Origin: FEN-680 sp036845225
GTDB taxonomy: Bacteria > Actinomycetota > Geothermincolia > Fen-727 > Anoxymicrobiaceae
Assembly (NCBI GenBank): GCA_036845225.1
Contig: DAIUEJ010000032.1
Span: 1 to 33,896, forward strand
Direction of reading: 5' to 3'
Length of the DNA stretch: 33,896 nucleotides
Below are positions 31,158 through 33,896 of this stretch, in pieces. Under the pieces are notes generated by a model. It saw only the letters and a list, made by a program, of their open reading frames with translations. It did no database searches and was not told the origin of the DNA. The translations under genes were made by a program, and so were the position numbers. How positions within the stretch are numbered: position 1 is the first letter of the stretch; each line of letters starts with the position of its first letter.

Positions 31158-32297
31158 ATGTCGACCGGCCGCCGGAGAGCGAGAGCCCTCGCGTCGCTTG
31201 CCTTACCTTTCGCGCTCGTCGTGGCGCTGGCCGCGGGTTGCGGGACCGGGTCCGCTGGGTCTGATGCGGCCTTCAAGTTCTCGGGATTGTGGCGCTCCTT
31301 CGCCTCCTCGGGCTCAGCCTCCAACGGGCTCGTGACGATATCGGCCGCGGGGGACGTGAACTTCGGCGACGGCGTCACACCGACGCTCACCGCAAATGGG
31401 CTCGACTATCCTTTTTCCGGTGTCAGCGCCGCCTTCGAGAACACCGACCTCTCTTTCGTCAACCTCGAATGTTGCATATCCTCTACGGGTTCCCCGGTGG
31501 CGGGCAAAGAGTTCACTTTCGAAGGGCCCGCCGACTCGGCCGGGGCGCTTGGCATGGGCGGCATCAAGGTTGTGTCGCTCGCCAACAACCACTCCAAGGA
31601 TTACGGAACGGCCGCCTTCCTCGAGACGCTGGGGCACTTGCAGCAGAACGGGATCGCCTGGTGCGGCGCCGGCAAGAACTCCGCCGAGGCATACTCGCCC
31701 GCGGTGCTCGACGCGCACGGGACGAAGGTCGCTTTTGTGGCGTTCACCTGGGTCATCCCGGACGGATGGCCCGCCACCGCGACCAGCCCTGGCTGCGCCA
31801 CCACCACCGACCGCAACAGGGTGGCCCAGACGATCGAGGATGCGAAGGCAGGGGCCGCATACGTCGTGGCCTCGTTCCACTGGGGCATAGAGCTCGCGAC
31901 CTCTCCCAACGAGGAGCAGAGGAGCCTCGCCCACCTGGCGGTGGACAGCGGCGCCGACCTTGTGCTGGGGCACCATCCACACGTGGTCCAGGGGCTCGAG
32001 CTCTACAAGAACAGGCTGATCGCCTACAGCCTCGGCAATTTCGTATTCAGCCCTCCGCGAGAGGCTTCCGCAAAGAGCGTCATGGTGTTGACACTGCTGG
32101 GCCCCGGCGGCCTCGTCGAGGCCAAGGTGGTCCCGGCGGTGATCAGTGGCTGCAGGCCTGTCATCCTCAACGGCCAGGCGGCCGACGCCTGGGCCGCGAC
32201 CATCGCGGGCTACTCGAAGTCTCTCGGCACGACCATGACGGTCACCGGCGGGCGCGGTTACGTCAGCGGCGGGGCTCCGGTCGGGGCAAAGCAGTAA
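31158..32297 (+). CDS. CapA/PgsA-family lipoprotein (metallophosphatase fold)
   Basis: A 379-residue protein of the CapA family, named for poly-gamma-glutamate capsule synthesis but widespread with uncertain roles. The N-terminus is a lipoprotein signal: basic residues, a hydrophobic stretch, then LAAGC with the lipidated Cys at 28, so it should be anchored outside the cytoplasmic membrane. The calcineurin-like fold motifs are present: SAAGDVNFGD, VNLECC, SLANNHSKDYG, SFHWGIE, GHHPHVVQG and YSLGNFVF. The two CapA partners (CapB, CapC) are absent here, so capsule synthesis is not implied. The start is ATG 31158 with a near-perfect AAGGAGGAG site. It is followed after 48 bases by a gene of unknown function. 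Confidence 0.85.
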   Translation: MSTGRRRARALASLALPFALVVALAAGCGTGSAGSDAAFKFSGLWRSFASSGSASNGLVTISAAGDVNFGDGVTPTLTANGLDYPFSGVSAAFENTDLSFVNLECCISSTGSPVAGKEFTFEGPADSAGALGMGGIKVVSLANNHSKDYGTAAFLETLGHLQQNGIAWCGAGKNSAEAYSPAVLDAHGTKVAFVAFTWVIPDGWPATATSPGCATTTDRNRVAQTIEDAKAGAAYVVASFHWGIELATSPNEEQRSLAHLAVDSGADLVLGHHPHVVQGLELYKNRLIAYSLGNFVFSPPREASAKSVMVLTLLGPGGLVEAKVVPAVISGCRPVILNGQAADAWAATIAGYSKSLGTTMTVTGGRGYVSGGAPVGAKQ

Positions 32298-32345
32298 GAG
32301 AATGAGCGCGTGGTGGCGGAGGCGCCAGGATGAAAGGGGCGGAGC

Positions 32346-33443
32346 ATGAGGTTCTGCCGCGAGTGCGGCTTTCCCAGGGCGTATGGACGCTACATAGCAT
32401 GGACGTCCGACGGGACGGTCCAGGGGCGTGACATAGCCAGGACCAGGCTCGTCTTCGTGGAAGTGGATGAGGTCCGGAACCTTTTCTCCCGCATCAGCGA
32501 GGCGATCGGGCTGCCGGTGGACCCCATCGTGTACCGGGCGGAGAAGGAAGTGGGCAGGCGCTTCATCGGCGCGCTGGTGCCCGACATCTTCACGAAGGTG
32601 CCCGCCTCGAGTATCGCGCGGCCTCTATTCCTGGCACGCTTCGTCGTACACGTGCTGGCCGGCTACATGGCAGCCCTGGGCATGGGCCGAGCCAGGCTTC
32701 TTGAATACAAACCCGCCCGCTTCGTCAAGGTGGAGCTGACCGACAGCCACGACCTGCCGCTGGTGGCGGGGGACATCGCCGGCATCGTCGAGTATCTGGA
32801 CCGGGCGGGGATGGATGCGGCCTGGGAAGAGCCGGTGGCCGGCCCGGCTGTGCTCAGCCTCACAAAAGTGAGCGACACCCGTCCCGCCGACGAGCGTCTC
32901 ATGCTCGAGGCCGTCGAGTGCCTTCCGGGAAAGGTATCCTACGACTTCTGCCCGCGGTGCGGTGTTCCCCGTGAGGTGTCGGACAACCTCAAGTTCGAGA
33001 TCGAGCGAGGCGTGATCCGGAACGCGGTGACCGGCGGAAGGGAAGTCGCGCTGCCGGCGCAGAGTTTCGCCGCCGTCTTCCGCGAGCTGGCCGCGGAGCT
33101 CGGGGATGAGGTCACCGACCTGCTGGAGAGCACGGAGCAGGAGTACATGCGTGAGAGCTCGGCCGCGCGCCGCTTCGTGGCGGACCTGGATGACGGAGAC
33201 CCGCTTACTCTGCTGAGCGACTTCCCCTGGCGGGGCCTGGGCAACCCCATGCGGGCGGAGAAGACCGATCACGGCCTGGAGGTCGTGGTCGAGAACGCCT
33301 TCAACCCGGGGATGGTCGCGGGCAGGGTAGCCGGGCTCTACGAGGCCGCGGCGGACACGAGGGTCAAGGTTTCCTGGGTCGAAGAGAGACCCGGGCGGCT
33401 CAAGGTGACGATGGCAAGATCCGTGGGGTGGGAACAAGACTGA
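32346..33443 (+). CDS. Internally duplicated zinc-knuckle protein, function unknown
   Basis: A 365-residue protein that I do not recognise. Residues 1-165 and 201-365 look like two copies of one domain. Each begins with a CxxCGxPR knuckle (FCRECGFPRA at 3-12; FCPRCGVPRE at 201-210). Each continues with a strand-rich part, a helix ending in a Glu-rich segment (IVYRAEKEVGRRF; LLESTEQEYMRES), and closes with a xVxxxxxxPxVAGxxAGxxE-like segment (DLPLVAGDIAGIVEYL; NPGMVAGRVAGLYEAA) followed by a Trp-Glu strand. No membrane segment or signal peptide is seen, so it is probably cytoplasmic. ATG 32346 follows GGGGCGGAG. Its TGA overlaps the tilS ATG (TGATG), so the two are translationally coupled. A sensor or small-ligand role is only speculation. 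Confidence 0.75.
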   Translation: MRFCRECGFPRAYGRYIAWTSDGTVQGRDIARTRLVFVEVDEVRNLFSRISEAIGLPVDPIVYRAEKEVGRRFIGALVPDIFTKVPASSIARPLFLARFVVHVLAGYMAALGMGRARLLEYKPARFVKVELTDSHDLPLVAGDIAGIVEYLDRAGMDAAWEEPVAGPAVLSLTKVSDTRPADERLMLEAVECLPGKVSYDFCPRCGVPREVSDNLKFEIERGVIRNAVTGGREVALPAQSFAAVFRELAAELGDEVTDLLESTEQEYMRESSAARRFVADLDDGDPLTLLSDFPWRGLGNPMRAEKTDHGLEVVVENAFNPGMVAGRVAGLYEAAADTRVKVSWVEERPGRLKVTMARSVGWEQD

Positions 33444-33896
33444 TGGCGCACGAGCACGGCGGGGACCTTGCGGGCAAAGCGATAGCCACGATCGAACGGC
33501 ACGGCATGCTCTCCGGCGGGGAGCGCGTGGTAGTGAGCGTCTCCGGCGGTCCTGATTCAGTCGCGCTCCTGCATTTCCTGGTAGACATAGCACCCGGGAT
33601 GGACCTCATCCTCGCCGTGTTCCACCTGGATCACATGCTGCGCGGCGATGAGTCCGCCGAGGACGCCGAGTTCGTCCGGGAGCTCGCGCAGGGCCTCGGA
33701 TTGCCCGCTCGCGTGGTCGCCGTCGACGTGAAGAAAGAGACGGAGGGGTCGGGCCGCTCGCCGCAGGATGCCGCCCGGATCGTCAGGCTCGAGAGGCTGC
33801 TCGATTTCGCCGACGAATGGGGCGCGGACAGGGTCGCGGTCGGGCACACCGCGGACGACCAGGTCGAGACGTTCCTGATGCGGGTCGTACAGGGGG
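33443..33896 (+). CDS. tilS: tRNA(Ile)-lysidine synthetase, 5' part; continues past the right edge
   Basis: The first 151 codons of TilS, which converts the wobble cytidine of tRNA-Ile(CAU) to lysidine using ATP. The PP-loop motif VSVSGGPDSVALLH, the FHLDHMLRG segment (family HxNHxLRG), AARIVRLERL and GHTADDQVETFLMR are all present. ATG 33443 overlaps the stop of the preceding gene as TGATG. The reading frame is still open at the end of the window, so nothing can be said of the C-terminal tRNA-binding domains. Confidence 0.92.
   Translation, partial: MAHEHGGDLAGKAIATIERHGMLSGGERVVVSVSGGPDSVALLHFLVDIAPGMDLILAVFHLDHMLRGDESAEDAEFVRELAQGLGLPARVVAVDVKKETEGSGRSPQDAARIVRLERLLDFADEWGADRVAVGHTADDQVETFLMRVVQG

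Noticed and set aside
1..33896. CRISPR array, complete insertion sequence or prophage
   Set aside because: No regularly spaced repeats, transposase, recombinase or phage structural genes were seen on either strand.

Overview
The window is bacterial, GC-rich (codon third positions are mostly G or C) and densely packed, with many short gaps, start/stop overlaps and strong Shine-Dalgarno sites. About nine genes appear to start at TTG. The block hppA - topA - tmk - holB - PSP1 resembles, from memory, the hppA-topA-tmk-holB neighbourhood of Streptomyces-type Actinobacteria. Together with a four-subunit 2-oxoacid:ferredoxin oxidoreductase, ion-pumping pyrophosphatases, a two-subunit Fe-S fumarase and a PaaK-type acyl-CoA ligase, this suggests an anaerobic or facultative, deep-branching actinobacterial lineage. 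That placement is inference; no rRNA is present.

Layout. 1-999 (-): 5' part of a GH35 beta-galactosidase gene with an in-frame TAG exactly where the family has Trp. 1072-2574 (+): PaaK-like adenylate-forming CoA ligase. 2575-2915: AT-richer non-coding stretch followed by a run of hairpins resembling REP-type repeats. 2914-4305 (-): HSL-type esterase and a small TM-coiled-coil-TM protein. 4444-7134 (+): large RsbU/SpoIIE-type phosphatase with GAF and PAS sensors. 7139-11155 (-): tightly coupled operon of aminotransferase, cyclase/formamidase-like hydrolase, translin-family protein and secreted polysaccharide deacetylase. 11284-15545 (+): two tandem membrane pyrophosphatases. 15747-24297 (+): archaeal-type topoisomerase I, malate dehydrogenase, fumarase alpha, MFS transporter, fumarase beta, thymidylate kinase, DNA polymerase III delta', and PSP1/RicT. 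24470-27563 (+): 2-oxoacid:ferredoxin oxidoreductase gamma-delta-alpha-beta, then a terminator. 27642-27717: tRNA-Thr(CGT), followed by repeated fragments of its own 3' end. 28109-33896 (+): small zinc-ribbon protein, GAF/PAS histidine kinase, CapA-like lipoprotein, an internally duplicated zinc-knuckle protein, and the start of tilS.

How the genes fit together. Malate dehydrogenase and fumarase form the C4 arm of the TCA or reductive pathway. The ferredoxin oxidoreductase exchanges 2-oxoacids, CoA and low-potential electrons. The pyrophosphatases can recover energy from PPi released by CoA ligases and polymerases. tmk, holB and topA serve DNA replication.

Most unusual points: (1) the first pyrophosphatase keeps its catalytic motifs but has lost both the Glu and the Lys of the ion gate that its neighbour retains; (2) an archaeal-type topoisomerase I sits in the actinobacterial topA slot behind a promoter that predicts a leaderless mRNA; (3) a bacterial translin-family protein carries a TRAX-like acidic quartet; (4) an unrecognised protein upstream of tilS is made of two copies of one zinc-knuckle domain; (5) there is a hairpin cluster at 2784-2970 and repeated tRNA-end fragments at 27693-28096.
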